Source: Fremontodendron californicum (lineage: Eukaryota > Streptophyta > Magnoliopsida > Malvales > Malvaceae). From it: 64,000 bases of DNA. The notes beneath the pieces were generated by a model, which was not told the origin of the DNA, ran no database searches, and saw nothing but the letters and a program-made list of their open reading frames with translations. Below are positions 1 through 12,700 of this stretch, one piece after another. How positions within the stretch are numbered: position 1 is the stretch's first letter; every line of letters starts with the position of its first letter. The stretch covers positions 17,288,501 through 17,352,500 of the forward strand of contig JAULJL010000011.1 of NCBI GenBank assembly GCA_030761205.1, written 5' to 3'. Position numbers and translations under genes: made by a program.

Positions 1-2114
1 ATATACTCTTGAAGTAGAGAGTAGAGAAAGGCAGCAATCCCGACACCTAATTGTGACCTGAAAATGAGAAATAAGAAGAGGTGAGATATATGAATATCTC
101 AATGAGTAGACAACATTTAAAGCGTGTGAAAACTATAATGGTAACTTGTAAAACATAATTAACATTTTCAAAATAAATAATAGTAAAACCATAATGAGTA
201 ATTCAAAGATATATCGAAGTTTTCAAATGTATAACAATATTATAATATTAAATCAATTTATAAGATCTGTAAAGTAAATCAGGTTACGTATAGTTGGGGT
301 CCAACTTACTGTCATGCATAAGAATACATCCATGAAATAACCAGGAAATATCCATATAGGCATACTAGTAGCCAGCCCTAAAGGCCAATACCACCATAGG
401 ATGCCCCAAAGGCATATGTGTCGCTATGATGTGCCCCCAAAAGGCTAATATAAAGGGATAGAGACTCTGGAGGTGGCTCCCACCACAAAGGCGTAGCACG
501 CAGCTCCCATACCCCAGTCTAATATCACGGAATTGGGACTCTGGAGGTGGCTCGCGCCACAAAAGTGTAGCACGCAGCTCCCATATTTCGATCAAGGGTA
601 TAATCTCATACATTAAGTCAGGTGGAGCCAAAACCATGCACGTCAAATTCTATGTATAATCATATTTCATAAATCAACCCACTTACTCGATATAATATTT
701 CTTGAAATAAATGTACTTTAATAACAAATCAATTCATATGATTATATATCGTATATACCTTTAATACATAAAATAAATATCATGCAAAAAAGATTATAAT
801 TATAATTAAAGAAATTTCAAATAACTATAGTTGTCGTCTACTCACAATCTTTGAGATGATCTCACTATACACCTCGATCTGAAACTTCGGGATCCACAGG
901 TGACGTCGGATCTACGTGGCCTAGAGATTAACGATAATTAGTATCTATATATGCTCAAAGAATTACACAATTATGAATGCAAATTAAGTCCCATTAATCT
1001 ACCCCATAGTCAATACTAATTTCTCATACTCAAAACAACATATCCTTAATTTTTAATATCATTTCCATAATCATTTTCTCCATAATTCAAGTCCATATTC
1101 ATGTCCTTATAAAATTCCTTTCTAGTACTCCATGACTTAGAGATTTTCATAATTCATAACCATCATTTAGTACTATATCTCTCTTAAGCACTAAATTCCT
1201 TACTATCAAGCTAGATTAGAAAATCATAACTTGAGTTTGGTAAGGAATTTTGAAGTGATTACAATTGGTTTATTTCAATAAATAAGTCTAATTTATGAAG
1301 AAAATAACTAACCTAGACAATTAGAGCAAAATCTTGATCAAATTTCATAAATCCCGAAACTATGTCGAAATAGGGGTCAACACAGAATAGCCAAATTCAT
1401 CGAATTTTATCTTTTTAACTACTTATCAATTTTGGGTGATTCAAAAACCAAAATTCTCATATTGAAGTCTATTTTCTAGGAACAAATATCAAAAAAATAC
1501 AAACCCAGATGTGCCAAACCTAGAAAAGTCGAACAGCAAGCATGCTTAACTTCCCCTGTTTTGCTTTTTCTTCCCATTTTCTTGTTCATTCTTTCAAATC
1601 CTTGTAATTCTTACCAAAGGTCTGTAAAACTCATCCTTAATAGATGGATTTCAGACCTTAACATGTTTATTGAGCTAAGATCTTAGCATGATCAAGTAGG
1701 ATATCTAAAGAAAAGGAAGAATTTATCAAGAAACTAACCTTGGATGTGATTGTTGTTGAGATTTTAGTGGAATACTTGAAGAGAAATGTTGGAGGAGATG
1801 AAGAGAATTTGAGAGAATGAGAGGGGAGGGTGGCCATCTAGCTCATAAAGAAATGAAGAAAATTTTCTAGAAATTTCAAGATAATAACATGACTAGAAGA
1901 TATTTTTCAACTTTTAGTATAATTGGCCATTGGTCTCTCAACTTTTTGAAATAACCATGAAGCCCCTAAACTTTTTTTTTTTTTTTAAGTTTGTTCAGTT
2001 TGATCCTTTCTTCTTTTAATTCCTTCACTTATAACTTCGTAGCAATTTCCAAGTTTGTCCTTAAAATTTTCGGGATTTAACTTTACATGATTGTACGTAA
2101 CCTCGGATGTTACA
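1..2114 (-). mobile_element. Ty3/gypsy LTR (Tekay/Del-like), partial, cut by the window start
   Basis: Read on the minus strand, an LTR begins at 2114 with TGTAACATCCGAGG and runs past the window start, so its 3' end and any internal region are not visible. The next five plus-strand bases (2115-2119, AATAT) are a candidate target-site duplication whose partner would lie outside the window. It contains a pair of direct repeats and a stretch resembling TTGTGAGTARACG that also occurs in the solo LTR at 30620-33262, which suggests related families. No coding capacity is seen. Assignment to Tekay/Del chromoviruses rests on LTR style and is an inference. Confidence 0.65.
463..584. repeat. Direct repeat pair (74-bp period) inside the LTR
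   Basis: Two copies of a roughly 48-bp, comparatively GC-rich block start at 463 and 537 (GACTCTGGAGGTGGCTC ... GTAGCACGCAGCTCCCAT). Short tandem GC-rich blocks are common in long gypsy LTRs. Related shorter units, such as a CCCCAAAGGC-like motif, lie just upstream. Confidence 0.75.
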
Positions 2115-5100
2115 AATATTCCAATCCATTTTTGGCCAGCATAGAGAAAGGGAGGGGAGAGTTTGATCACCTTGATCCAATGGCCAAGATGAAATAAAAA
2201 GATGACATTTTTAAAGAAAGGACAAGATTCTTTACTACTTACCTATGTGGCATTTTTGGCTAATAGGAGGGCCATGTGAAGGCTATGTGATGATGCCAAG
2301 TGGAATAAAAATGCCAACTAGGAAGATATTTTTTTAGTAATAAGCTACATGATCATGACAAGTGGCTAAAGATATTTTGTAGAGATAGGAGACAAGAATA
2401 ATTGAGGTGGCATTCTTGGCCAATGAGAGGTTAGTAGACCCTTAATTTAAGGAAATGACCATGACAAAAGGGTACAAGAAATAGCCATGTGGAAAGGATG
2501 TTGGGAGAGCATGCAAAGCATGACTAAGGCTAAAAAAAAAAAGATGAGCACAAATGCACACCAAGGGGGGGAATCAGCCAACACCTATTAGAAGGCTCTC
2601 TCTTCAATTTTTTTTTTTAAAAATTCACTACATTTTGGAGCAAGGGAAGTAGGTAAAACCTCTCGAGGAAAAAGGAAAGGAATAGAGAAAAAAGGAGAAA
2701 AAGGGGGAAGTTGGAGAGAATTTTTGGAAGCTTTGCTAGGTAACTTTCTTCTCTTCTCATGTTCTTGATTTCCTTTCCATTTTTTATATTCCTTCCTTTT
2801 TTTTCTATGATATTTTCATATTTTTTCATTCAAAACAAATGGTTCTTAAAATAGTTTCGAGAAAAAGGATCTACTCCTCTTCCATTTCTACAAAAAAACT
2901 ACAAAGTTGACAACATTTTCCTTTGTTTTCTTATTTGTCTGAATCCATGGAGGCTTCATTGTGCTTGTCTTTTGCTTGATTTTCTTGCTTGCATGTTGGA
3001 TGTGGGTTTCACTATTATGGTGGGATAGATTTTCTCCTTTGGTTTTCTTTAAAAAAAAAATGAAATAAAAAGGTTTGATGTGCTTGAGGATTTTGGTTTT
3101 ATCAAGTGATTTTGGTTAGGTAGGATTATGTCCAAAGAGTCAACCATTGAGCCAACCTAGATTTTTCCTTGTTTGTTTATGTTTCTAGCTTTTATTTCAT
3201 TGTATTCATAAGCTTGCCTTGTTTATTTTCATGTTACATTTCATACATGGCATATTGAGTTTTGTTGGAAAATGATGTTAGTGCTTGATGACCTTGGTCT
3301 CCCATCAAGAGATGGCTAAGTAGGATTCATTTCCAATAAGCTAGCCTTGTTCCCATCAATTTTGCTTTCTGTAAAATATGTTTTTAACTCATTTCCAACT
3401 TGATTTTGGCTAGGATTAATCAATGGTTCATACCCAAAATCTATTTTTCAAGATAGTTGGAAGAAAACAATGTTTACAAGTTAGATATGCTGTTTTTGGG
3501 TAAGGTTTTCACCATGCATTTCTTGTCATAATAAAAACTGCTTTTACCTCTTTTTCACCATTTGATGAGTCTAAACTGATTTTTCCAGTTTTTTTTTTTT
3601 ACGAAGGTCTAAAAAATAGCTTTGTAAAACCAGTTTTTAGGAGTCAAAACAAGCTTTTAAGTTAGCAAAAATCTCATTTTTCACCAAAAAAGGGAGGGCT
3701 GGCTGAAATCATGTAGCTACTATTTTTGGATGATTTTCATGTTATTTCAAAGGTAAAAAATTGGTTTTACAAAAATCGGGTGATATCTAATCTAGGCTTC
3801 AAAAAGTAAGTTAAAAAACTAGGATTTTGGATAAGGGGCCATTCGGCCACTTTGATATATTTTTTTACAATCCTGGTTTCCAAAATGTTGCATTCAAAGT
3901 TTTTACAGATACTTGGATTTAAATTAAAGGTATTTGAATGCCTCCCTAATTCGAGCCAAAATTATGCTCGAAATCTCTCATTTTTAATATCCAACTTAGG
4001 TTTCTTTCAAAGGTAGTCGAATTTCTTTTTAGGTGTTCGGATATCCTCTATTCAAAAGAGAAATACATTTCCTTTTCATGCATTGCATATTTTTCAATGT
4101 TTTTGTTTAATTTAGTGTAAAAGCATATTTTTTCGGTTTCCTAGACATTTGGAGAGAATTAGTTCCTAGTCTTTGCTGGGTTTGCTGGGAGGTTAGGAAA
4201 TTACTCAACGAACGTGTTTATAGAATCGAAAGGTATGGTTTTCGTTTTACTCAAAATTATGTGAATGTCATATGAAAGAATTATTTTCCAAGATTTGCCA
4301 GGTTTGCGGGAGTATGGTAATATTTTTCGACATGGGCCATTTATATAATTCCATCAAAAAGAAAACTCAAGAAAAATGAATTTCAAAATAATGATGTATG
4401 CATATCCCATTATCATGCATATTACATGATGATGTCATTTTATGATATGTTATTCATGTTTCCATCTTAATCTTGATGTGATTGTGAATATTCTATGATG
4501 GTGTCATTTTTATGATTGATTGCTTATATCATGTATGCCACATCATATATGTCATGTCATGAATTATTTTCCATATCATCTATGCCAAGTCATGAATTAT
4601 TTGCCATGTCATGTATGCAATGTCATATTTTCATTTGCCATGTTGAAATCAAATTTGCCATCTTAGGTATGCTATGTCATATTTTCTTTTATCATTTTGC
4701 AATAAAGTTTGCCATGTCATGTATGCCATGTCATAAATTTTTGCCATGTCATGATAATGATCCATGTTGTTTTATTTATATTATCTTAGTAATACTTTGC
4801 ATATTCATGATCATTTATAAGTGATTTTTAATGCATGAAAAATAACAATGATTTTTAATAAAATTAAGGTTGGTCCGAGTTAAAATAATTCATGAATTCT
4901 CTGTTGGGTCTGATAACAACGGAATACATTTTTTCTAAATAAAGAAAACGATAGTGATTTGGAGAATTTCAAAATAAAGTAAAAATTCCACGTTTTGATG
5001 AGTTTGTCGAAAAATGTGGAAAATTTATGTTAATAGATTCTGAATCATTCTCAAATAATATAATTGTTTTTTAAGGAAATTATTTTTAAATACCAAATCT

Positions 5101-5510
5101 AGAACCAACGTTCTTCGAGACTCGAGATGACACGCGATTAATAAGGTACCGTTTTATACGGACGTTGTGGGGGGTGCTAATCCTTCCCCACACGTAATCG
5201 ACTCCCGAAACGCCTTTGTTTTTCTCTGGATTAAAGCACAGACCTCGAAATTGGTTTTCTTAAAATGTTTTAATTAATTTTCAAATATTTTATAAAAATC
5301 GGTTTTAATAGGAGGCCAATCACACCTAGCCAAAAAAAGATTGGTGGTTACTCCATTTCTTTTTCGAGGTTATTTTCAAACCCTCAATTTTAATTTAAAA
5401 GGAATTAAGTAATCTTTTCCTCTTCTTCTCCCCACACTCCTTTTATTTTTATAATTTAAAAACATCCTTTGATGGTCGCGAGATCGTTACGACAGGGGCT
5501 ATTTTTTTTC
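2115..5510 (+). mobile_element. Tat/Ogre-type LTR fragment, second subfamily, 5' part missing
   Basis: This plus-strand stretch is collinear with the LTR at 33324-38821: the 'ggccaagat ... aagatgacattt' block, the 'gtgatgatg' block, the 'gattttggctaggat' block and the GCTAATCCTTCCCCACACGT block near the 3' end. The 5' part is absent because the minus-strand LTR at 1-2114 begins here. The end near 5494-5510 (GTTACGACAGGGGC) resembles the end of the LTR at 39574-39611 but stops before the PBS, so it is truncated. No protein-coding capacity is seen. Confidence 0.75.
4385..4760. repeat. Degenerate ATGCCATGTCAT array in a Tat LTR
   Basis: Many imperfect copies of a short unit of the form (T)ATGCCATGTCATGAATT(A/T)TTT occur here. 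Equivalent arrays sit at the same relative place, upstream of the conserved GAGTTAAAATAATTCATGAG block, in other Tat LTRs of this window (7790-8100 in reverse, 37670-38050). The open frames here are repeat translations, not genes. Confidence 0.8.
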
Positions 5511-7062
5511 CTTATTATGTTTATTTTGTTTGCTTATTTGGCTATGGTCTATTGTGGTTTATTGTGGAGCACTCTTGATGTTTGATATATTTCCTTTCTT
5601 GAAAAGTGAGTTATGAGCTTGATGATTTTAGAGTTTTGTGCTGGATTAACCATCCATGAGGCCAACTTTGAGCCAGCCACTTTGTTTGTAGAAAAAATGT
5701 TTTCTAAAATATTCCCAATAGATTTTGGTTTGGATTAATCTATAGTCTATGGACAAGGTCTTGTTTGTCACCATGCTTGGAAAATTAAAGTTTAAAGGTT
5801 GGATATGGAGATTGTGGGCTACATGAGTCTATGCATGTAGCTAAAACAATACTTGTATTTTTTTTTATTTCCAAGGTTCACAAACAAGGTTTTTGATAAA
5901 AAAAGAAGCTTTGAGTAGCTAAAACAAGCTTCAAAAACGAGTCAATTTTTTTTGTTTTCCTACAATAAGGGGTTCGGCCAGCCCTGTTTTCCTTAAAAAT
6001 AATTGCATTGTTTTATTTTTCTTCGATTTTCAAAATGTTTCATTATAGCTAATTTAGGGATGTTCGGATGTCTAAACAGTAGCATTAGAATATTCCTATT
6101 TTTCAAGTCAATTGGTCTAAACTTGTCTAGAGGAATCCAGATATCTTTTCCATGATATTCGAATACCCTTCGTGCAAAACTCCATGCCCAAAATCCATCA
6201 TTTGCTAAATCCGATCTAAGTTTCTTCTAAGGTATTCAGATACTTCTATAGGTATTCAGATGCCCTCTCCTCAAGGGAGAAACATATTCCCGATAATGGT
6301 CCCTTTTAATGCATTTCATGTTTTTTCTAAAAATGTTTTAAGATTCATCATAAAAACGTGCTCCTCGATTACATAAACATTTGGCGAGGATAATTTCTCA
6401 GTCTTTGCCGGGTTTGCCGAGGAGGTTAGGAAATTCTCCAATGCACGTGTTTATGAAATCGTAAAGTATGGTTTTCATTTTATTCGGGATTATGTAAGTG
6501 CTAGGTTAAAGAACTATTTTTCAAGCTTTGCCGGGGAGTTCGGTAAAATTTTTCGACGCTTGCCATTTATGTAATTCCATAAAAAAATACATGAAAAAGA
6601 TTTCCAAATTTTGATTGTTATTCATATTATGATTTTGATTATGCAATTTAATGATTATTATTCATGTTATTTCCTTGTTTATGTTATTTAATAATTGATG
6701 TTCATATTATGCTTTTCATTATACCATTTGATAATTAGTATTCATATTACTTTTCTTAAGTTGCATATTAATAAGGTTTTGCATATCCATATTCTTAATA
6801 AAGGAGTTTTAATGCATATTAAAACTAATGGTTTAACAATAAAACGAGGCAATTTTTCCGAGTTAAAATAATTCATGAGTTCTCTGCTCAATTTGTCGGA
6901 AAGGATTTCATCAATTATAATTAACCACAAAACATCTTAAAAAAAAAAAAAAGAATGATAAGGAGGATTTTAAAATGAGAAAAATTCTATATTTTGTCGG
7001 GTTTGCTAGGGAATATAGAAAATGTTGTGATAATAAAATTTTGGATCATTATCAAATAATAT
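5511..7062 (+). mobile_element. Second plus-strand Tat LTR fragment
   Basis: After the truncated end near 5510 the sequence returns to mid-LTR content (the 'gattttggtttggat' block, then 'ttagtctttgccggg'-like blocks) and proceeds to GAGTTAAAATAATTCATGAG at about 6861. It stops at 7062, where a minus-strand Tat LTR begins. The last five bases, AATAT, are the expected TSD of that insertion: the homologous uninterrupted sequence at 5055-5075 reads through this point. The rest of this LTR is not seen next to the far end of the insertion, so a rearrangement followed. Confidence 0.7.
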
Positions 7063-9543
7063 TGTCGTAACGAAAAATTGGTGTAGGTCCCATCACAGGG
7101 CCCGCTTCCTCGTTAAGTGACGTTAAAAGGGATTTTAAATAAAAGTGAGGGTTTAAAAACAACCTCGGAAAAATAGGACTCACCACCGATATTTTTTGGT
7201 TAGATATGATCGATCACCTGTTAAAGCAATTTTTTATAAAACATTTTAAAGTTAATTAGAACAATTTTTTTAAAACCAAATTTGAGATATGTGCTTTGGA
7301 CCAGAGAAAAACAAAAGCGGGTTCAGGAGTCGGTTACGTCACGGGGAAGGATTAGCCCCCCACAATTCCCGTATAAAATGACACTTTATTAATCATGTGT
7401 TTTCAATAGTTTCGATAAAAGTCGATTTTATATTTGACATTTAAAAATAATTCCATAAAAAATGGTCATATTAATTCGATGACAATTCATAATTTATTAT
7501 TGCAAAAATTTTCTATATTCCCCGGCAAAACATAGAATTTTTATTTTTTTGAAACCCTCCGTGTCGTCCTCATTTTTATAAGGGTATTCCTTTGTTAATA
7601 ATAATTGATGAAGACTCCCTGGCAACCCGACGGAGGATCCATGAATTATATTAACTCGAGGATATTGCCTTATTTATTTAAAAAGACACCAATTTTCAAA
7701 TATTTAAATGATAATGAATATGCCAATTATTACTAAGGCATAGATATAAATCATATAGTATGTGTAACTATGATGGCATGGCAAGCATTTTATTTTGACA
7801 TGGAAAATAAATTAATGACATGGCCTATATGACATGGTAAACCTTATTATAACATGGCAAGGAATTAATGACATGGCATACATGACATGGTCAAATAATT
7901 CATAACATGGCATGTATGATATGGAAAATAACTCATGACATGGCAAGAGAATTTATGACATGGCATATATGGCATGGCAAAGAATTCATGACAAGACATA
8001 TATAACATGGCAAGTAACTCATGACATTGCATACATGACATGACATATGATTCATGACATGGCAAGGAATTAATGACATGGCATGGAAAAATTCATGAGA
8101 TGACATCATCATAAAATATGCATATCAATCAAAATAACATGATCAAGATAGAAATATGTACATCAATTCTAAAATGATATCACCATGCCATATGCATGAA
8201 CATGGAATATTATGACTAAGATAGCAATGTAGACATTAATCATAGAATAATCTCATCATGAAATATGCATGAACATGGAATATGCACACATCATTATTTT
8301 TAAAATTCTTTTCATGAATTTTATTTATGAAATTACATCAATGTCATGTGTCGAAAAATATTGCCGCACTCCCTGGTAAACCCGACAAAGTTTGGAAAAT
8401 AATTCTTTCATATGACATTTATATAATTTCGAGTAAATCAAAAACCATACTTTATGATTTCATAAACAAGTGCGTTGAATAATTTCCTAGCCTCCCAGGC
8501 AACTTGACGGAGATTGAGAAGAAATTCTCGCCAAATGCTTATGAAACTGGAGAAGAATGTTTTTATACTAAATAAATAAATAAAAAATTTTAAAATATGA
8601 AATGCATGAAAACGGAATGTGTTTCTCTCTCAAAAAGAGGATATTTGAACACCTAAAAAAGTTGTCTGACTAACTTTGAAAGAAACTTATGTTGGATATT
8701 TTAAAATGAGAGATTTCGGGCACGAATTTTGGCTCGGATTAGGGGGCATTCGAATGCCCTTGTATGAAATCCGAGCATCTTTAAACAAACTTTAAATGCA
8801 ACATTTTGAAAACCAAAAATGATAAAAAAAATTGATTTTTTTGAAGTAAAACCAAGGTGGCCGAATGGCCCTAGCGAAAATCCTAGTCTTTTGACTTACC
8901 TTTTAAAGCTCGGATTAGCTACCCATGACCCGATTTTTGTAAACCAATTTTTTACCTTTGAACTAACATGGAAAACATCCCAAAATAGTAACCTATAGAT
9001 TTTGGCTAGCCCCTCCTCTTTGGTAAAAAAAAAATGAGACCTTTACTAGTTTTAAAACTTGTTTTGTTGCTAAAAACCGGTTTCACAAAGTTATTTTTTT
9101 AGGCCTCTGTAAAAAATTCAAAAAAATCTAGAAAAATCAGTTTAGACTCATAACATGCTAAAACAATTGAGGTAAAAATGTTTTTTCATTTTGACAAAAA
9201 ATTCCTAGGCTAAAGTTGTCTTAAAATAGTATATCTAATTTAAAATCAGTTCTACCAAAATCTATTTTTTAACCCTTTAGAAAAAATTCTACAAATTCTG
9301 GAAAAATTACCATGGATTCATCTAAGGATGTATTTAAATAAGTTAAATCAGTTTTATTATTTTGATAAAATATGCATGGTGAAAACATTGTCCAAAATCA
9401 GCATACTCAACTTGTAAAACTTTGTCTTCTTCCAACTAGTTTGAAAAATAGATTTTGGCTATGGACCATTGATTGATCCTAGCCAAAATCAAGTTGAAAA
9501 TAAGTTGAAATCACATTTGTATAGCAAGCAAACATATGAATAT
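7063..9543 (-). mobile_element. Minus-strand Tat LTR, 3' portion (resumes at 29410)
   Basis: On the minus strand this LTR ends with ...CGTTACGACA at 7063. It contains in reverse the same blocks as the plus-strand copies: the CCCCGTGACG/ATTAATCATGTG region near 7330-7400, the ATGCCATGTCAT array (7790-8100) and the GATTTTGGCTAGGATCAATC block near 9480. It is cut at 9543 by the element at 9544-29409 and continues at 29410, where the sequence picks up exactly after the shared AATAT. The two halves are one older LTR split by a younger insertion. Confidence 0.8.
9539..9543. other. Target-site duplication AATAT (left) of the 9544-29409 element
   Basis: AATAT directly precedes the TGTAGACACC start of the left LTR and is repeated at 29410-29414 directly after the right LTR. 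Five-base duplications are standard for LTR retrotransposon integrase. Confidence 0.9.
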
Positions 9544-10376
9544 TGTAGACACCTAATTTTGTTTGGACCACTAAAATAGGTATGTTTTCTTCCTAAAGTG
9601 ATGTTTCAGAAAGAAAAAAGGCTTTTCTCATCCTGCAGGTGGTACTCCGAGACTTAGTCTAAAAAGGCAAGCATAAAAAGTCAAACTTGAAAAAGTCAAC
9701 CTCAAAAAGTCAACTACTGAAAAAGTCAACTCACTTTCAAAATCAAGATTTGAAGTTCAATTGGAAAATGGTGAAAGAATTTTGATAATCCGATGTCTAC
9801 ATTGAAAGATATGGAGTTCGGAAGTTGGGTTATGGAGATTTAGTAGAAAAGAAACCCTAGTTCGGAAATTTGGGAAAAGTGTTAAAATAATCAAATTGGT
9901 TAGAATTGAAGGTTCCAAATGAAAGATAAGCATTGACTACGAGTAATGGAGAGGCTACTTGGAAGAAAAATTGAAGGAAAAGTCAATCCGAAAGAAAATC
10001 GAGAATTAGGGTTTTTAGTGGATTTTGGTGAAATTGGGAAAAATTACATAAATGGCCCGATTCGGTAAAACTAAAGCCCCTAATTGATGAGGAGTAATTA
10101 AAAAAGGACAGTCCAAGGCTTAGTTTGAAGAAATTCCGAGAAAAGAGCCGATTGAAGGAAAAACGAAAAAACGAGGAAATTCCCGATAGTAAAAAAGGAA
10201 AATTCAAACAGAGGGGAATTTGATCATAAAAATTGGGCATTTTTGGACCAACTCCAATCCAATATATGAAAAAGGCCTAGAAAAAGAAAATCTAAAAATC
10301 GAACTTGTTTTTAGCAAAACCGGGCTTCGGAAGGCAAAAGGGCAAAATTGAAAAATTGAAAAATTTGGAAAAAATA

Positions 10377-10960
10377 GCAAATGAGCTCCTAAAATTAAAA
10401 ATGTGCAGATCTCATTCTTAAGTCATTTTGAAGAGATTGGCGAAGAAAAATCTTGAATCAGAGTTTGTTTGCAAAATGGCAAAATCCTGGGCCCACTATG
10501 TAGAAATTCAAAGAGATAAATCCCGAAAAAATAGCAAATGAGTTCCAAAAATTCTAAAAATTTTCATATCTCATTCTTAAATTATTTCGAAGAGATTAGC
10601 AAAAGAAAATCTGGATTCGGAGTTCGTTTGCAAAATTGCCAAATCCTGAGCCCACTATATAGAAATTCAAGTAGATAAATCCCAAAAAAAAAAAAAGCAA
10701 ATGAGCTCCAAAAATTATGAAAACTTCCAGATCACACTTTCAAATTATTTGGAAGATATTGGTGAATAAAAATCTAGATTCGGAGCTCATTTAAAAATGG
10801 TAAAAGTTTGGGTACACAAAAAGGCAATTTTGGAAGAAAAAGCCAAAAAAAATAGCAAATGGACTCGAATTTTTTTGAAAACTTCCAGAATTCAATTTTT
10901 TATTATTTTGAAATTATTGAAAAAATAAAATTTGAATTTGGAGTTCGTTTTCTATTTATT
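10377..10960. repeat. ~158-bp tandem repeat block inside the LTR (about 4 units)
   Basis: Units begin with GCAAATGAGCTCC or close variants at 10377, 10534, 10697 and 10855, giving spacings of 157, 163 and 158 bp. Each unit carries a 'cagatctcattcttaaat' type segment and a 'ggattcggagttcgtttgcaaaa' type segment. The same block occurs in the LTRs at 24034-29409 and 41562-47010, in reverse in 56863-62113, and in diverged form at 34142-34640. Confidence 0.85.
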
Positions 10961-12250
10961 TAGGTTCGGGGGTCAAAAAGGTCATTTTATCAAAGAAACC
11001 GAAAAGGGCCTTTCTTGCAATGGATTAGGGCTGGATTTTAAGAGGGCAATCAGCCAAGCCCATGATGGAGATTGATTTTGTTGAGCCATTTCATCTAAGG
11101 GCCTAGAGAGAAGAGGAAGGTAGTTATTTTTGTGATCAAGCCTTTGAATTTGCAACACATGGACCAATGGTTGGAGAGGGATGATGTCATATTTATTATC
11201 CTATTTATGACATCATCTTCATGACATCATATATTTAGGGACTGATTATTCCAATCTACTGGTGGGATTTCTACATAGAAAGCATCTTTGATCAAAGACC
11301 ATTGGATGAAAATTGGTAGGAAAAATTCTAGAACCTACTACACCTTTCTAAGGCCATTTGGCCGAGCTATTGGAGGGGGGGCTGATTTCATTTTTTCACA
11401 AGCTGGAAAGGCTGAAAGGAGGCAGTTGCTGAGGAGAAAAAGAGCGAAAAAAGAAAGGAAAAAGACAGGAGAAAAAAGGAGAAGGTAAAGAAAGGTTTTG
11501 GCTTCCTTCTTCTTGATTTGGAAAGCTAGAGCAAGGTAGCTATGTTCTTTCATGAATTTTTTCATACTTTGTTGACATGATTTTGCTATTTTTATTGTTA
11601 TTTTATTCTCTTTTATGAAATAAATTTGTTTTTAAAATAAGTTCTAAGGAGCTTCTACTTTGTTTTTTAAAAGAAATCAAGAAAGTAAGTTTTTCTTTAT
11701 TTCTTTTCATGTTGGCTGAATGGTTGGGTTTTGTTAAATGATTTTGCGTTTGATTTTACTCATTTCATTTGTTGTGGTAGGTTAGCTTTCTTTTGTTAGA
11801 TTAGCTTACTTGTGTTAGATTAGTTTGATTGTGGTAGGTTAGCTTGATTGTGGTAGCTTAGTTCTAAACCATGCCATGTGTTTGTGAAAATGCCATGTTA
11901 GAATACCATGTGACCATTCGGCCTCCTCCATTTCCTATGCTTTGCATGTGCATTTTCATCTTATTTAAGTGATAGGTTTGCATTTCATGTCATAATATTG
12001 TGTGTTTTGATTTAGTTTGCCATGTGTTTGTGTTAATGCCTTGCTACATTTCTCCATATAGAATTAGTGGCCTTTGGCCTCTTCATGTACTCCATGCCTT
12101 ATGTGTGCATTTGCATTTTGTTTAGGTACCATGCTTTGCATTACTATGCCTTGACATTGTGTATTAGTTGCTGTTTGTTCATGCATTAGTATTAGGTTTG
12201 ATTGGTCATTATATGTTCATGATATTTTCATGCATTCTCATCATATTTTA

Positions 12251-12700
12251 GGTCTAGGCCATCCTTGTATTGCCATGCATATTCCCATGCATATAAGGTC
12301 TTAAATCATATTGGCATTGCCATGCATTATTATGCTATTTAGGTCTTAGGTCACTTTAGGTCTAAGTCTTATTTGCATTATTATGCATCTCATGCATATT
12401 TAGGTTAAGATTGCATTTATTGCCATGCAAGTTTGTTAGGTCTAGGCCATCCTTGTATTGCCATGCATATTCCTATGCATATAAGGTCTTAAATCATATT
12501 GGTATTGCCATGCATTGTTATGCTATTTAGGTCTTAGGTCACTTTGTATTACCATGCATTTTCTTGTCACTTTAGGTCTGAGTCTCATTTGCATTATTAT
12601 GCATCTCATGCATATTTGGGCTAAGATTGTATTTATTGCCATGCAAGTTTGTTACGTCTAGGCCATATTATGTATGCCATGCATTTTCCATACCATTTAG
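12251..12700. repeat. CATGCAT-rich tandem array in the LTR
   Basis: Units beginning GTCTAGGCCAT start near 12252, 12440 and 12656 (about 190 and 215 bp). They contain repeated TTGCCATGCAT, TTTAGGTCTTAG and TATTATGCATCTCATGCAT segments. The matching array in the right LTR is at about 26700-27180. Confidence 0.8.

Noticed and set aside
365..646. 93-residue open frame on the minus strand
   Set aside because: It covers the GC-richer direct repeats of an LTR, has no family motif, and its residues follow the repeat units.
4516..4824. Cys/His/Met-rich open frame (CHIF, CMPCHK repeats)
   Set aside because: It is a translation of the ATGCCATGTCAT array; the apparent metal-binding pattern comes from the DNA repeat. 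The same applies to 7865-8065 in reverse and 37697-37903.
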